Shown here one piece after another: positions 54,582 to 62,946 of a stretch of 64,000 bases of DNA. The DNA is from Mycobacterium sp. KBS0706 (lineage in GTDB: Bacteria > Pseudomonadota > Alphaproteobacteria > DSM-16000 > Inquilinaceae), in contig NZ_VCCH02000033.1 of NCBI RefSeq assembly GCF_005938675.2, positions 16,354 to 80,353 on the forward strand, read 5' to 3'. The notes below the pieces were generated by a model. That model searched no databases. It was not told where the DNA came from and worked only from the letters and a program-made list of their open reading frames with translations. Each line of letters starts with the position of its first letter. Position 1 is the stretch's first letter. Made by a program: the position numbers and the translations under genes.

Positions 54582-55598
54582 TCACCCGATCGCGATCACG
54601 ATCTTGCCGACATGGCCGGCTGCCTCCAAGTGCCGGTAGGCGTCCTTCGCCTGCTCGAACGGGAAGACCCGGTCGATCACCGGCTTGATGCCCGCCTGGG
54701 TGATGTGCCGGTTCATCGCCTCGAACATCTGGCGCGAGCCGACATAGAGGCCGCGCAGTGTCACCGACCGGCCGATCAGCGGCGTCGGCTCGAACGGGCT
54801 GCCGGCGGTCAGCACGCCGATCAGCTGGACGAAGCCGCCGATCCGGGTGGCGGCGATCGACTTCGGCACCGTGCCGGCGCCGCCGACCTCGATGACATGG
54901 TCGACGCCGCGCCCGCCGGTCAGCCGCAGCACCTCCTTCTCCCAGTCCGGATTGCGGCGGTAGTTCACCAGCTCGGCCGCGCCCAGAGCCTTGGCCTGCT
55001 CCAGCTTGGCGTCGCTGGACGAGGTGGCAATCACCCGGGCCCCGGCGGCATGGGCGAATTGCAGCGCCAGGATCGAGACGCCGCCGGTGCCCAGCACCAG
55101 CACGGTCTCGCCCGGCTGCAGCGGATGCTGGCCGCCATAGAGCGCGTTCCAGGCGGTGACCCCGGCGCAGGGCAGGGCGGCGCCCTCCTCGAAGGACAGA
55201 TGGTCCGGCAGGTGCACCAGCCCGTCCTGGTCGAACACGCGGTGCTCGGCCAGCACGCCATGGGCCGCGCCGCCGAGGGCGCTGGCCGGGTCGGCCGCGT
55301 CGATCTCGCCGCCGATCCAGCTCTGCATGAAGATGCCGGCGACCCGGTCGCCGACCTTGACCCTGGTGACGTCGGGACCGACCGCCACCACCTCGCCGGC
55401 GCCGTCGGACAGCGGCACCAGGTCGGGCAGCGGCGCGCCGCGGCCGTAGCGGTTGGTGGCGACCATCAGGTCGCGGTAGTTCAGCGACGCCGCGCGCAGC
55501 CGGACCAGCACCTGGCCGCGGCCGGCGACCGGCGTGTCGGTCTCGGCAAGGGTGAGGTCGTCGATGCTGCCGGTGCGGGGAAAACGGTACTGGCGCAT
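54582..55598 (-). CDS. Zinc-independent medium-chain dehydrogenase/reductase (MDR family)
   Basis: A 338-residue NAD(P)-dependent oxidoreductase. The N-terminal GroES-like domain has ASLNYRDLMVATNRYG and SDGAGEVVAVG in place of the catalytic Cys/His zinc ligands, and the Rossmann domain has VLVLGTGGVSILALQFA (about 166-182). Related enzymes reduce quinones or enoyl/alkenal substrates. The start is MRQYRFPRTG; the upstream in-frame extension has no homology. It is divergent from an HxlR regulator, the usual pairing for redox- or electrophile-induced enzymes. Confidence 0.85.
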   Translation of the reverse strand: MRQYRFPRTGSIDDLTLAETDTPVAGRGQVLVRLRAASLNYRDLMVATNRYGRGAPLPDLVPLSDGAGEVVAVGPDVTRVKVGDRVAGIFMQSWIGGEIDAADPASALGGAAHGVLAEHRVFDQDGLVHLPDHLSFEEGAALPCAGVTAWNALYGGQHPLQPGETVLVLGTGGVSILALQFAHAAGARVIATSSSDAKLEQAKALGAAELVNYRRNPDWEKEVLRLTGGRGVDHVIEVGGAGTVPKSIAATRIGGFVQLIGVLTAGSPFEPTPLIGRSVTLRGLYVGSRQMFEAMNRHITQAGIKPVIDRVFPFEQAKDAYRHLEAAGHVGKIVIAIG

Positions 55599-55682
55599 GG
55601 CTCTGATCTCCGATGGGGTCGGGTCACCGCCGGACCGGCGGCATGGGCGCCATGTTGCGGCTTGCAGGCCCTCGCGCAAGAA

Positions 55683-55698
55683 GGCAACATTTCTTGCC
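55683..55698. promoter_or_regulatory. Dyad in the MDR/HxlR divergent promoter region
   Basis: GGCAA-CATTTC-TTGCC, a 5-base inverted repeat with a 6-base spacer, lies 34 bases upstream of the HxlR start. It is the best operator candidate in the 133-base divergent gap. Confidence 0.45.
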
Positions 55699-55731
55699 AT
55701 AGGATACTCTTTTGCACCTATGGAGACGAGA

Positions 55732-56115
55732 ATGCCGCCACGAGACCAGGCCCGCCGGTCCTATGGCTGTGCGGTCGAGGTCACGCTCGCCGTCATGGGC
55801 GGCAAGTGGAAGCCGGTGATCCTGTACCAACTGCTGGACGGGCCGCGGCGCTTCGGTGAGCTGCGGAAGCATTTCGGCGGCGTGTCGCAGCGCTCGCTGA
55901 CGCTGCAACTGCGCGAGCTGGAGGCGGACGGCATCGTGCACCGGCAGGTCTTCGCCGAGGTGCCGCCGCGGGTGGAATATTCTCTGACCGAATACGGCCG
56001 CACCCTGGCGCCGGTGCTGGACGCCATGAGGGCCTGGGGCCAGAGTTTCCGGGAGCGGGTGGAAGGGACGGCAGAGGCGGCGAACGCGCGGCTGCTGACC
56101 GAGGCCGCCATCTGA
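55732..56115 (+). CDS. HxlR-family winged-helix regulator
   Basis: A 127-residue regulator. The signature YGCAVEVTLAVMGGKWKPVIL (residues about 11-31) and RFGELRKHFGGVSQRSLTLQLRELEADG are those of HxlR/HypR/QorR proteins, several of which sense electrophiles by a Cys near position 13-15; Cys13 is present. ATG 55732 has GGAGACGAG upstream; ATG 55720 has none. Probably represses the divergent oxidoreductase. Confidence 0.86.
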   Translation: MPPRDQARRSYGCAVEVTLAVMGGKWKPVILYQLLDGPRRFGELRKHFGGVSQRSLTLQLRELEADGIVHRQVFAEVPPRVEYSLTEYGRTLAPVLDAMRAWGQSFRERVEGTAEAANARLLTEAAI

Positions 56116-56130
56116 CGGAAACTACTAGTT

Positions 56131-58251
56131 TCAACCCAAGAGGGTGTCGTTAGGAATCACGCGGCCCTCATACATGCCCTGCATTAGATAGTGCTCCAAT
56201 GGATCGATGCGGGCTGCGGCAATGTCGGGATTGGCAGCAAGGTAAGCGCTGGTGTCGAAACGGGCCGAAGGGTCGCGGCCTTCGTGCCAGCCGGCGAGGT
56301 GGTAATGCTCGAGCGGGTTGACCTTTGCCGCCGCGACATCCGGGTTCTGGGCCAGATACCAGTTCGTGTCGAACAAGGCGTTAGGATTTCGCCCTTCCCG
56401 CCAGCCGGCCTGCGCGTAGTGCATATCCGGGTCGATCTGGGCGTTCCAGATATCGCGATTGCCCCTGAAGTAGAACAGGTCGTCGACCAAGGCTTTGCCG
56501 TCGGCTTGAACCACCAGCCCGTCCCGGAACTTGTATTGCTCGACACCGGTTAGACGGTGCGGACCTGCCGCATCGGTGACGATGACATTCGGACCGGAAT
56601 AGGAAAGCGCGACAACACCGAAAGAATTTGCGGTCGCGAAGACTTTGATGCTGCGTCCCTCGTAGATGCCTTGCGCAAGGTAGTGCTCCAGCGGATCGAT
56701 TCGGGCCGCGGCGATGTCCGGATTGAACGCGAGATAGGAGCTGGTGTCGAACTGCGCCGAAGGATCCCGGCCTTCCCGCCAGCCGGCGAGATGGTAGTGC
56801 TCAAGCGGATCGACCTTCGCCGCCGCGACGTCCGGATTCTGGGCCAGGTAGTATTTCGTGTCGAACAAGGCGTTGGGATTGCGGCCCTCCTTCCAGCCGG
56901 CCTGGGCGTAGTGGGTCTCCGGGTCGACATGGGCGTTCCAGACGTCGCGATTCGAGACGTAGTAGAACAGATCGTCGACCTCGACATTGCCATCGGCCTG
57001 GACGACGGTGCCGTCATCGAACCTGTACTGCTCGATACCGACCAGGGTGTCGTGGCCCAGTGGACTGTGGAGGATGGGGCCGCCCGGGCTGGTGGACACG
57101 GTGGTCTGCGTCAGCCGGGCGTGGATCACCGCCGTGTCGGTGCCGGCGCCACCGATCAGGACGTCGTTTCCGGTCCTGCCGTCGAGAACGTCGTTACCGG
57201 ACCCGCCGGAGAGCTGGTTGTTCGCCTGGTTGCCGACGATGGTGTCGTTGCCGATGCCGCCGCGGGCGTTCTCGATCAGGGATCGCGGGTCGTCGTTGTA
57301 CAGCAGGGCGTTGTAGACGTTGCCCTTGGCATGATGATTGTCCCCCAGATCGGCGATCTGCGACGAGGAGAGCTTCGAGTAGCCCCCGGGCCTCAGGTCC
57401 ACGGCCAGGTCGGTGGCATAGTTCGAGAAATCGTAGGTGTCGTTGCCGCCGCCGTCCCAGATCGTCCGGAAGACGCGGTTGGCGCCCGGCGTGCCCTGGC
57501 TCTGCCCGTCGATGAACATCGCACCGCTGGTCGGGGAGAAACTGTAGACGCTATTGCCGGCATTGTTGACGTAGTCGGCGCCATACAACTTCTGCAGTGC
57601 AGCGATGTCGTACATCATGTATGACTGAGCGAAACCGTATTGTTCGTTCTTGTAACCTGTGTCGCCCAGTATCTCACCGGCATAGCTCCGGTAACTCATC
57701 GCCGAATATTCCATGGCGTCGTAGGCCGAAGCCATCTTCGTTCCCACGACCTCGCCAGCTTCGTGTGGATGCTTCAAGCCGAGCGCATGCCCGATCTCGT
57801 GCAGGAACCCATGCCAAGCGTAGTCGCCGCGGCCGGGCGCGTCGTATGTCGTGCCGGAGAACCAGACGTCACCGGCTTTGGTGTCCGGATACGGGGTATA
57901 GGCATACGCCGTCTCGGGCATCGATGAATGGGCGAGCCGGATGTTGGCCGTCCAGGCGCTGCCTTCGGTGATCCGCAGATCGGTGAAGCTCATGATTTGG
58001 GTGAAGATATTGCCCGCCACTGCGATCATCGGCCCGGTCAATGGCCGGAACCCCTGCAGTGCCTCACTATACCCGGACCCGTAGGCGCTTGCCGTGCCCG
58101 GATAGGCCACGGTGATCGAGTCGCCGGACCATTTATAGCCGTCCAGCAGCCCGTCGATATTCTGATTCCCCGTAGTGCTGACCCGCACAACCCTTCCGGA
58201 ACCACTGCCGGCGCTCGGAAAGCCGAGCGCGCTGTCGGTTATCAGCGACAT
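56131..58251 (-). CDS. Serralysin-like RTX metalloprotease with duplicated C-terminal module
   Basis: A 706-residue secreted metalloprotease. The N-terminal part is a M10B metzincin: zinc site HEIGHALGLKH (151-161) and Met-turn SAMSY (183-187). RTX-type calcium repeats follow (about 331-372: GGIGNDTIVG, GGSGNDVLDG, GNDVLIGG). From 407 comes a module of three 38-residue NPD-A---DPLEHY--G--EGR repeats, present twice (407-534 and 571-698, 164 apart). There is no signal peptide, as in type I-secreted RTX proteases. No HlyB/D or TolC genes are near. The gene is markedly less GC-rich than its neighbours and has a strong Shine-Dalgarno (GGAGGGG). Confidence 0.9.
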   Translation of the reverse strand: MSLITDSALGFPSAGSGSGRVVRVSTTGNQNIDGLLDGYKWSGDSITVAYPGTASAYGSGYSEALQGFRPLTGPMIAVAGNIFTQIMSFTDLRITEGSAWTANIRLAHSSMPETAYAYTPYPDTKAGDVWFSGTTYDAPGRGDYAWHGFLHEIGHALGLKHPHEAGEVVGTKMASAYDAMEYSAMSYRSYAGEILGDTGYKNEQYGFAQSYMMYDIAALQKLYGADYVNNAGNSVYSFSPTSGAMFIDGQSQGTPGANRVFRTIWDGGGNDTYDFSNYATDLAVDLRPGGYSKLSSSQIADLGDNHHAKGNVYNALLYNDDPRSLIENARGGIGNDTIVGNQANNQLSGGSGNDVLDGRTGNDVLIGGAGTDTAVIHARLTQTTVSTSPGGPILHSPLGHDTLVGIEQYRFDDGTVVQADGNVEVDDLFYYVSNRDVWNAHVDPETHYAQAGWKEGRNPNALFDTKYYLAQNPDVAAAKVDPLEHYHLAGWREGRDPSAQFDTSSYLAFNPDIAAARIDPLEHYLAQGIYEGRSIKVFATANSFGVVALSYSGPNVIVTDAAGPHRLTGVEQYKFRDGLVVQADGKALVDDLFYFRGNRDIWNAQIDPDMHYAQAGWREGRNPNALFDTNWYLAQNPDVAAAKVNPLEHYHLAGWHEGRDPSARFDTSAYLAANPDIAAARIDPLEHYLMQGMYEGRVIPNDTLLG
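56158..57033 (-). repeat. Two near-identical module copies inside the RTX protease gene
   Basis: DNA 56650-57033 (residues 407-534) and 56158-56541 (residues 571-698) encode the same 128-residue module, period 492 bases. Shared stretches are long at the DNA level (for example AGGCGTTGGGATTGCG-like blocks), indicating a recent in-frame tandem duplication. About 36 unique residues separate the copies. Confidence 0.8.
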
Positions 58252-58373
58252 AAAATCCCCTCCACCGCATCTATCTCAATATGGCGATCATAATTTTCTA
58301 GAATACTATCCTAAACATAGATCAAACATCTAGGGCCCAAAAGCCCAGCCGGCGAAAGTGGATCTGAACCGGA

Positions 58374-58401
58374 GCCGCGCCAGCCCGGCTGCTGGCGCGG
58401 C
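58374..58401. terminator. Stem-loop downstream of phaB
   Basis: GCCGCGCCAGC and GCTGGCGCGGC form a perfect 11-base stem around CCGGCT, 12 bases beyond the phaB stop on the minus strand. There is no T-run, so it may stabilise the 3' end rather than terminate. The remaining bases to 58252 are AT-rich promoter DNA of the protease. Confidence 0.5.
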
Positions 58402-58412
58402 CCCGGCGTGCA

Positions 58413-59135
58413 TCAGTACATATGCTGGCCGCCGTTGATCGACAGGGTCGAGCCGGTGATGAAGCCACCTTCGTCGTCGACCAGGAACAGCACGCCGCGG
58501 GCGATCTCCGACGCCTTGCCCAGGCGGCCGACCGGCACCTTGGCGACGATCTTCTCCAAGACGTTCGGCGGCACGGCGCGGACCATGTCGGTGTCGATAT
58601 AGCCCGGCGCGATGGCATTGACGGTGATGCCCTTGCCGGCGCCTTCCTGCGCCAGCGCCTTGGTGAAGCCGTGGATGCCGGACTTCGCCGCGGCGTAGTT
58701 CACCTGGCCGTATTGGCCGGCCTGGCCGTTGATCGAGCCGATATTGACGATGCGGCCGAAGCTGCGGGCGCGCATGCCGTCGATGACGCAGCGGCACATG
58801 TTGAAGCAGGAGCCGAGATTGGTGTCGATCACCGCATCCCAGGCGTTCCGGTCCATCTTGTGGATGGTCCCGTCGCGGGTGATCCCGGCGTTGTTGACCA
58901 GCACCTCGACCGGTCCGAGCTCGCTCTCGATCTTGGCGATCGCGGCCTGGCACTGCTCGAAATCGGCGACGTCGAACTTGTAGGCGGCGATGCCGTGCCG
59001 CTCGCTGAAGGCGCGGGCGGCGTCATCATTGCCCGCATAGGTCGCGGCGACCTTGTAGCCCTTCTCCTTCAAAGCCAGCGAGATCGCCTCGCCGATGCCT
59101 CTCGTCCCGCCGGTCACAACGGCTACACGTCCCAT
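58413..59135 (-). CDS. phaB: Acetoacetyl-CoA reductase PhaB
   Basis: A 240-residue short-chain dehydrogenase reducing acetoacetyl-CoA to (R)-3-hydroxybutyryl-CoA with NADPH. Cofactor loop GGTRGIGEA (9-17), NNAGITRDG (81-89), catalytic S134, Y147, K151 (QVNYAAAKSG). Gly at 133 replaces the more usual Ser of NISS. It follows phaA on the minus strand, 96 bases away. A DLFS-like substrate loop is not conspicuous, but the neighbourhood supports the assignment. Confidence 0.93.
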   Translation of the reverse strand: MGRVAVVTGGTRGIGEAISLALKEKGYKVAATYAGNDDAARAFSERHGIAAYKFDVADFEQCQAAIAKIESELGPVEVLVNNAGITRDGTIHKMDRNAWDAVIDTNLGSCFNMCRCVIDGMRARSFGRIVNIGSINGQAGQYGQVNYAAAKSGIHGFTKALAQEGAGKGITVNAIAPGYIDTDMVRAVPPNVLEKIVAKVPVGRLGKASEIARGVLFLVDDEGGFITGSTLSINGGQHMY

Positions 59136-59231
59136 AGCGTCCTCCCAGGGTTGGATTTGAAGGGCCGCCGGCCGCGACGAGAGGTCGGCGGGCGGCCCGG
59201 GAAATGGCGCCTCAGAATAGAGGCGCCGGTG

Positions 59232-60404
59232 TCAGCGTTCGACGCAGAGCGCGATGCCCATGCCGCCGCCGATGCACAGGGTGGCGAGGCCCTTCTTGGC
59301 GTCCCGCCGGCCCATCTCGTACAGCAGGGTGGTCAGGATCCGCGCGCCCGAGGCGCCGATCGGGTGGCCGATGGCGATGGCGCCGCCATTGACGTTCACC
59401 CGGGCCGGGTCCCAGCCCATGTCCTTGTTCACGGCGCAGGCCTGGGCGGCGAAGGCCTCGTTGGCCTCGACCAGGTCGAGCTGCTCGGCGGTCCAGCCGG
59501 CCTTCTTCAGCGCCGCGCGGCTGGCCGGGATCGGGCCCGAGCCCATCACCGCCGGGTCGACGCCGGCCGTGGCCCAGGAGGCGATGCGGGCCAGCGGTGT
59601 AATGCCCCGACGCGCCGCCTCCTCCTCGCTCATCAGCACCAGCGCCGCGGCGCCATCATTGAGGCCGGAGGCGTTGCCGGCGGTGACCGTGCCCTCCTTG
59701 TCGAAGGCCGGGCGCAGCTTGGCCAGCACCTCGATCGTGGTGTCCGGCTTCAGGTACTCGTCGGCGTCGATCACGGTGTCGCCCTTGCGGCCCTTGACCG
59801 TGACCGGGACGATCTCGTCCTTGAACCGGCCCTCGCGCTGCGCCGCCGCCGCCTTCTGCTGCGACGCCAGGGCGAAGCGGTCCTGGTCCTCGCGGGTGAT
59901 CTGCCACTGCCGGGCGACATTCTCCGCCGTGTTGCCCATGTGATAGCCGTTGAAGGCGTCCCACAGCCCGTCGCGGATCATGGTGTCGACCATCTTGGCG
60001 TCGCCCATCTTGGTGCCGCTGCGCAGATGCAGCGCGTGCGGCGCCAGCGACATGCTCTCCTGCCCGCCGGCGACGACGATCCGGGCGTCGCCCAGGGCGA
60101 TCGCCTGGCCGCCCAGCGCCACGGTGCGCAGGCCGGAGCCGCAGACCTGGTTGATGCCGTAGGCGGTGGCCGATTTCGGGATGCCGGCGCCGATCGCGGC
60201 CTGGCGCGCCGCGTTCTGGCCGGTGGCGGCGGTCAGCACCTGGCCCAGCACCACCTCGTCGACCTCGGCGGCCTCGACCTTGGCCCGGCCCAGCGCCGCG
60301 GTGATCGCGGCGATGCCCAGCTCATGCGCCGGCACGGCGGCGAAGGCGCCGGCGAAGGCCCCGACCGGCGTGCGCGCGGCTGCGGCGATGACGACATTGG
60401 TCAT
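59232..60404 (-). CDS. phaA: Acetyl-CoA acetyltransferase (beta-ketothiolase) PhaA
   Basis: A 390-residue biosynthetic thiolase condensing two acetyl-CoA to acetoacetyl-CoA. C88 (QVCGSGLRT) is the nucleophile, H347 (IGHPIGASG) and C377 (CIGGGMG) complete the site, one less than the Zoogloea numbering at each. The start MTNVVIAAAARTPVG is standard; the frame runs 288 bases upstream without homology. First gene of phaAB. Confidence 0.95.
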   Translation of the reverse strand: MTNVVIAAAARTPVGAFAGAFAAVPAHELGIAAITAALGRAKVEAAEVDEVVLGQVLTAATGQNAARQAAIGAGIPKSATAYGINQVCGSGLRTVALGGQAIALGDARIVVAGGQESMSLAPHALHLRSGTKMGDAKMVDTMIRDGLWDAFNGYHMGNTAENVARQWQITREDQDRFALASQQKAAAAQREGRFKDEIVPVTVKGRKGDTVIDADEYLKPDTTIEVLAKLRPAFDKEGTVTAGNASGLNDGAAALVLMSEEEAARRGITPLARIASWATAGVDPAVMGSGPIPASRAALKKAGWTAEQLDLVEANEAFAAQACAVNKDMGWDPARVNVNGGAIAIGHPIGASGARILTTLLYEMGRRDAKKGLATLCIGGGMGIALCVER

Positions 60405-60534
60405 GGGGGCATATCCCTTTGCTGTTCGGCGCGGCCGGACCGCACCAGTCTGAATTGCGTTAGGATGACGATAGCCATGCCCGTTCCGCCTGTGCAACCA
60501 CCACGGGCGAATAGGTCGAAGGGGAGGGGGATCG

Positions 60535-61389
60535 ATGCGCAAGCCGTTGCTGCGGGCCGTGCTGCTGGCCGCGCTGATGGGAACGATGCCAGCGATGGCG
60601 GGCGAGGACTGCGCCGCGATTGCCGCGCGCGCGGCCGCGGACTGGCGGGCGAAATCGGTCGTGTCCGGCTTGGCCGGGATCGATGCCGCCACCGCCGCCT
60701 GCGTCCAGAAGACGCTGGTCCAGGATCTCGCCCGCGACCTGGGGCAGCCGGTCGGCTACAAGGTCGGCCTGACCGGCAAGGCGATGCAGGAGCGGCTGGG
60801 AGTCAGCCATCCGGTGTCGGGCGTGCTGCTGCAGCGAATGCTGAGCGAAGCGGGTTCGCCTGTCCCGGCCAGCTACGCCGCTCGGCCTTTGGTGGAGGCA
60901 GACCTGATCGCCGTGGTCGGCGATGCGGGCGTCAACCAGGCGAAGACGCCGGCCGAGGTGCTGGCCCATCTCTCGGCGCTTAGGCCCTTCATCGAGCTGG
61001 CCGACCTCGCCCTGCCCGCGGACGAGAAGCCGACAGCGGCGTCGATCGCCGCCGTGAATGTCGGCGCCCGGCTCGGCGTGCCGGGACAGCCGATCGCGAT
61101 CGAGCCCGGCCTCGCCGAAAAGCTCGCGACGATGAAGGTCTCGCTCGTTGACGGTTCCGGCAAGGTGCTGGCCGAGGCGCCGGGCGCCGCCATCCTCGGA
61201 AACCCGCTCAACGCGGTGATCTGGCTGGCGCAGGACCTCGCGTCACGGGGCGAGGCGCTGCAGCCGGGGCAGTTGGTCAGCCTCGGCTCTTTCGGCCCGC
61301 CGGCGCAGCCGGTGCCCGGCGGGGCCGTGACGGTCCGCTATGACGGCCTGCTGCCCGAGCCGGTGTCGCTGTCCGTTCATTTCGAATAG
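60535..61389 (+). CDS. Exported hydratase-like protein of the MhpD/fumarylacetoacetase fold
   Basis: A 284-residue protein whose core reads like 2-hydroxypentadienoate hydratase (MhpD): GYKVGLTGKAMQERLGV (about 74-90), HPVSGVLLQRML, VEADLIAVVGD (about 121-131), AGLARLGVPGQP-like stretch and the end LVSLGSFGPPAQPVPGG. Unlike those enzymes it begins with a Sec signal peptide (MRKPLLRAVLLAALMGTMPAMA, cleavage near 22-23), so it should be periplasmic. Its 3' end overlaps the convergent phaC by 113 bases. Substrate unknown; I cannot say whether it is active. Confidence 0.72.
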   Translation: MRKPLLRAVLLAALMGTMPAMAGEDCAAIAARAAADWRAKSVVSGLAGIDAATAACVQKTLVQDLARDLGQPVGYKVGLTGKAMQERLGVSHPVSGVLLQRMLSEAGSPVPASYAARPLVEADLIAVVGDAGVNQAKTPAEVLAHLSALRPFIELADLALPADEKPTAASIAAVNVGARLGVPGQPIAIEPGLAEKLATMKVSLVDGSGKVLAEAPGAAILGNPLNAVIWLAQDLASRGEALQPGQLVSLGSFGPPAQPVPGGAVTVRYDGLLPEPVSLSVHFE

Positions 61390-62587
61390 CACCGCCCAGC
61401 CATGCCGCCAGCGGCCGCCACACCTGCGTCTCGGCGCCGCCGGCCACCACCATGCCGATATGGCCGAGCGTCGGCTCGATCCTCTCGGCGCCGGGCATGC
61501 GCTCGGCCAAAGCGCGGGCGCTGGCCGGCGGCACGATGCGGTCGCGGGCCGGGATCAGGTGCAGGCTGGGCCGGCGGATCGCCTCCGGCCACACCGGCGC
61601 GCCGTCGATCCGCCACAGGCCGCGGCCGGGCATGTTCTCGCCGTACCAGCCGGCCAGGCATTCCAGCGCCACCGGGCCGGGCAGCGGGATGCCGTCGTTC
61701 AGCCAGTCCTCCAGCACCACGAAGCGGGCCGCTTCGGGTGAGCCGGCGGGCAGCCGGCCGAAGGCGCTGAACTTGCGCAGGGCGGTCAGCGGGTCGAGCG
61801 TGGTGAACAGCGCCTGGATGCCGTCCACCGGCAGCACGCCCAGCGATGCAATGACGGGCAGGCTGGCGGCCGCCGCCATCCGGCCGATCTCGGCCTGGTG
61901 CGGCGCATCGGCATGGAAGTCCCAGGGTGCGGCCATGAAGGCGATGCCGGCGATGTCGTCCGGCCGCCGCGCCGCCAGCGCTGCCGCCAGCGTGCCGCCC
62001 ATGCAGTAGCCCAGCAGCCCGACCCGCCCTTTCGCAGCCGCGAGGGTGGCGTCCAGCGCCGGCTCCAGCCGCCGCAGGATCACATCGGTCAGGGTGAAGT
62101 CGCGCTCGGCGTCGTCCGGCACGTCCCATTCCAGCAGCAGCGGCCGCAGCCCCTGCGCTGCCAGGAAGCGCAGCAGGCTGCGCTCCGCCGTCAGGTCCAG
62201 CACATAGGCGCGGTTGACCAGCGACGGCACCACCAGCAGCGGCAGCCCGTCGGCAGGGCCGTAGTCGCGCAGCCGGGCGGATCCGTCCTGCCACAGCATC
62301 GGCGGCGCCGGCAGGTCGCGGCGGTCGGGATGGCGGATATAGCGCTCCAGCCCGGTCAGGAAGGCGGCGGCGCGCCGGGTCCCTTCCCGGGCCAGGGCCG
62401 CGGCGGCAGCGTCAGGGGGCAGGCTTGCGAGGCGTTCGCCGGCGCGGCGCAGCGGCTCCGGCCAGGGCGGCTTCGAGCCGGGCGACCCGCTCCTCGAGAG
62501 CGGCAATGCGGCGATCCCGCTCATCAGGCTCGCCGCTGCCGCGGCCAGATGCAGCGGCAGCGGCCGGGGGCCGAGGCGCAGCGTCAT
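61277..62587 (-). CDS. phaC: Poly(3-hydroxyalkanoate) synthase-like protein
   Basis: A 436-residue alpha/beta-hydrolase-fold PHA synthase. The lipase-box-like GYCMGG (193-198) has the Cys nucleophile C195 of PHA synthases; D349 (ARDRIV) and H376 (LGHIG) complete the triad. LLLEWDVPDDAERDFTLTD is typical of the class. The length is closer to class III PhaC (about 355) than class I (about 590). The last 37 residues (from about 400) are Pro/Arg-rich and encoded antisense to the neighbouring gene; homologues normally end near WRPLAAWL. The start overlaps a small gene by 176 bases; ATG 62524 (MSGIAALPL) is an alternative. Confidence 0.82.
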   Translation of the reverse strand: MTLRLGPRPLPLHLAAAAASLMSGIAALPLSRSGSPGSKPPWPEPLRRAGERLASLPPDAAAAALAREGTRRAAAFLTGLERYIRHPDRRDLPAPPMLWQDGSARLRDYGPADGLPLLVVPSLVNRAYVLDLTAERSLLRFLAAQGLRPLLLEWDVPDDAERDFTLTDVILRRLEPALDATLAAAKGRVGLLGYCMGGTLAAALAARRPDDIAGIAFMAAPWDFHADAPHQAEIGRMAAAASLPVIASLGVLPVDGIQALFTTLDPLTALRKFSAFGRLPAGSPEAARFVVLEDWLNDGIPLPGPVALECLAGWYGENMPGRGLWRIDGAPVWPEAIRRPSLHLIPARDRIVPPASARALAERMPGAERIEPTLGHIGMVVAGGAETQVWRPLAAWLGGAIRNERTATPARAAGRHSGPSRPRRAPAAPAGRKSRG

Positions 62588-62801
62588 CGCCGGCCGTCCC
62601 GCTGAAGCCCGCCATGATCCGCGACACATGGCCGGGGTCGAGCAGGGCGGCCCAGCCGCGCAGCGTCTCGGGATCGGTCAGGGTTGCGGTCCAATGCTCT
62701 TGCCAGAGATCGAGGAAGCGGCGGGCCAGGTCGTCCGGGCTGTCGCCGTCGCCGGGCGGCGGGTCGTGGGGCGGTTTCGGCGCAGTCATCGCGGCGATCA
62801 T
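62412..62801 (-). CDS. Small coiled-coil protein upstream of phaC (PhaE/PhaM-like candidate)
   Basis: A 129-residue protein in another frame of the phaC strand. The N-terminal part (LARRFLDLWQEHWTATLTDPETLRGW) is amphipathic helix, then an Ala/Pro linker and a coiled coil (DERDRRIAALEERVARLEAAL, split at residues 92-112) followed by a basic tail. Small PHA-synthase partners such as PhaE have a similar helical, coiled-coil form, but sequence identity is not evident to me. Codon use and the 176-base overlap with phaC make it less than certain. Confidence 0.55.
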   Translation of the reverse strand: MIAAMTAPKPPHDPPPGDGDSPDDLARRFLDLWQEHWTATLTDPETLRGWAALLDPGHVSRIMAGFSGTAGDDAAPRPPAAAAASGRGSGEPDERDRRIAALEERVARLEAALAGAAAPRRRTPRKPAP

Positions 62802-62946
62802 AGTCGGCGAGGTCGGGCCTGCCTATGGCCGGCGCGTGTTGCGATGCGAAAGGATCGTGACATGCCGCCCCGGGCGGACCAGTATAGGCGCCAATTCAGT
62901 CGAAGCGGCCGTGTGCCCGCGGCCGGAAAAAGCGATAGGGACCCCC

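Noticed and set aside
56158..57033. Direct repeats that could suggest a CRISPR array.
   Set aside because: Two copies only, 384 bases each, fully coding and in frame within the protease.
62857..62888. GTGACA ... TATAGG as a phaR promoter.
   Set aside because: The spacer is 20 bases, too long for a confident sigma-70 promoter.
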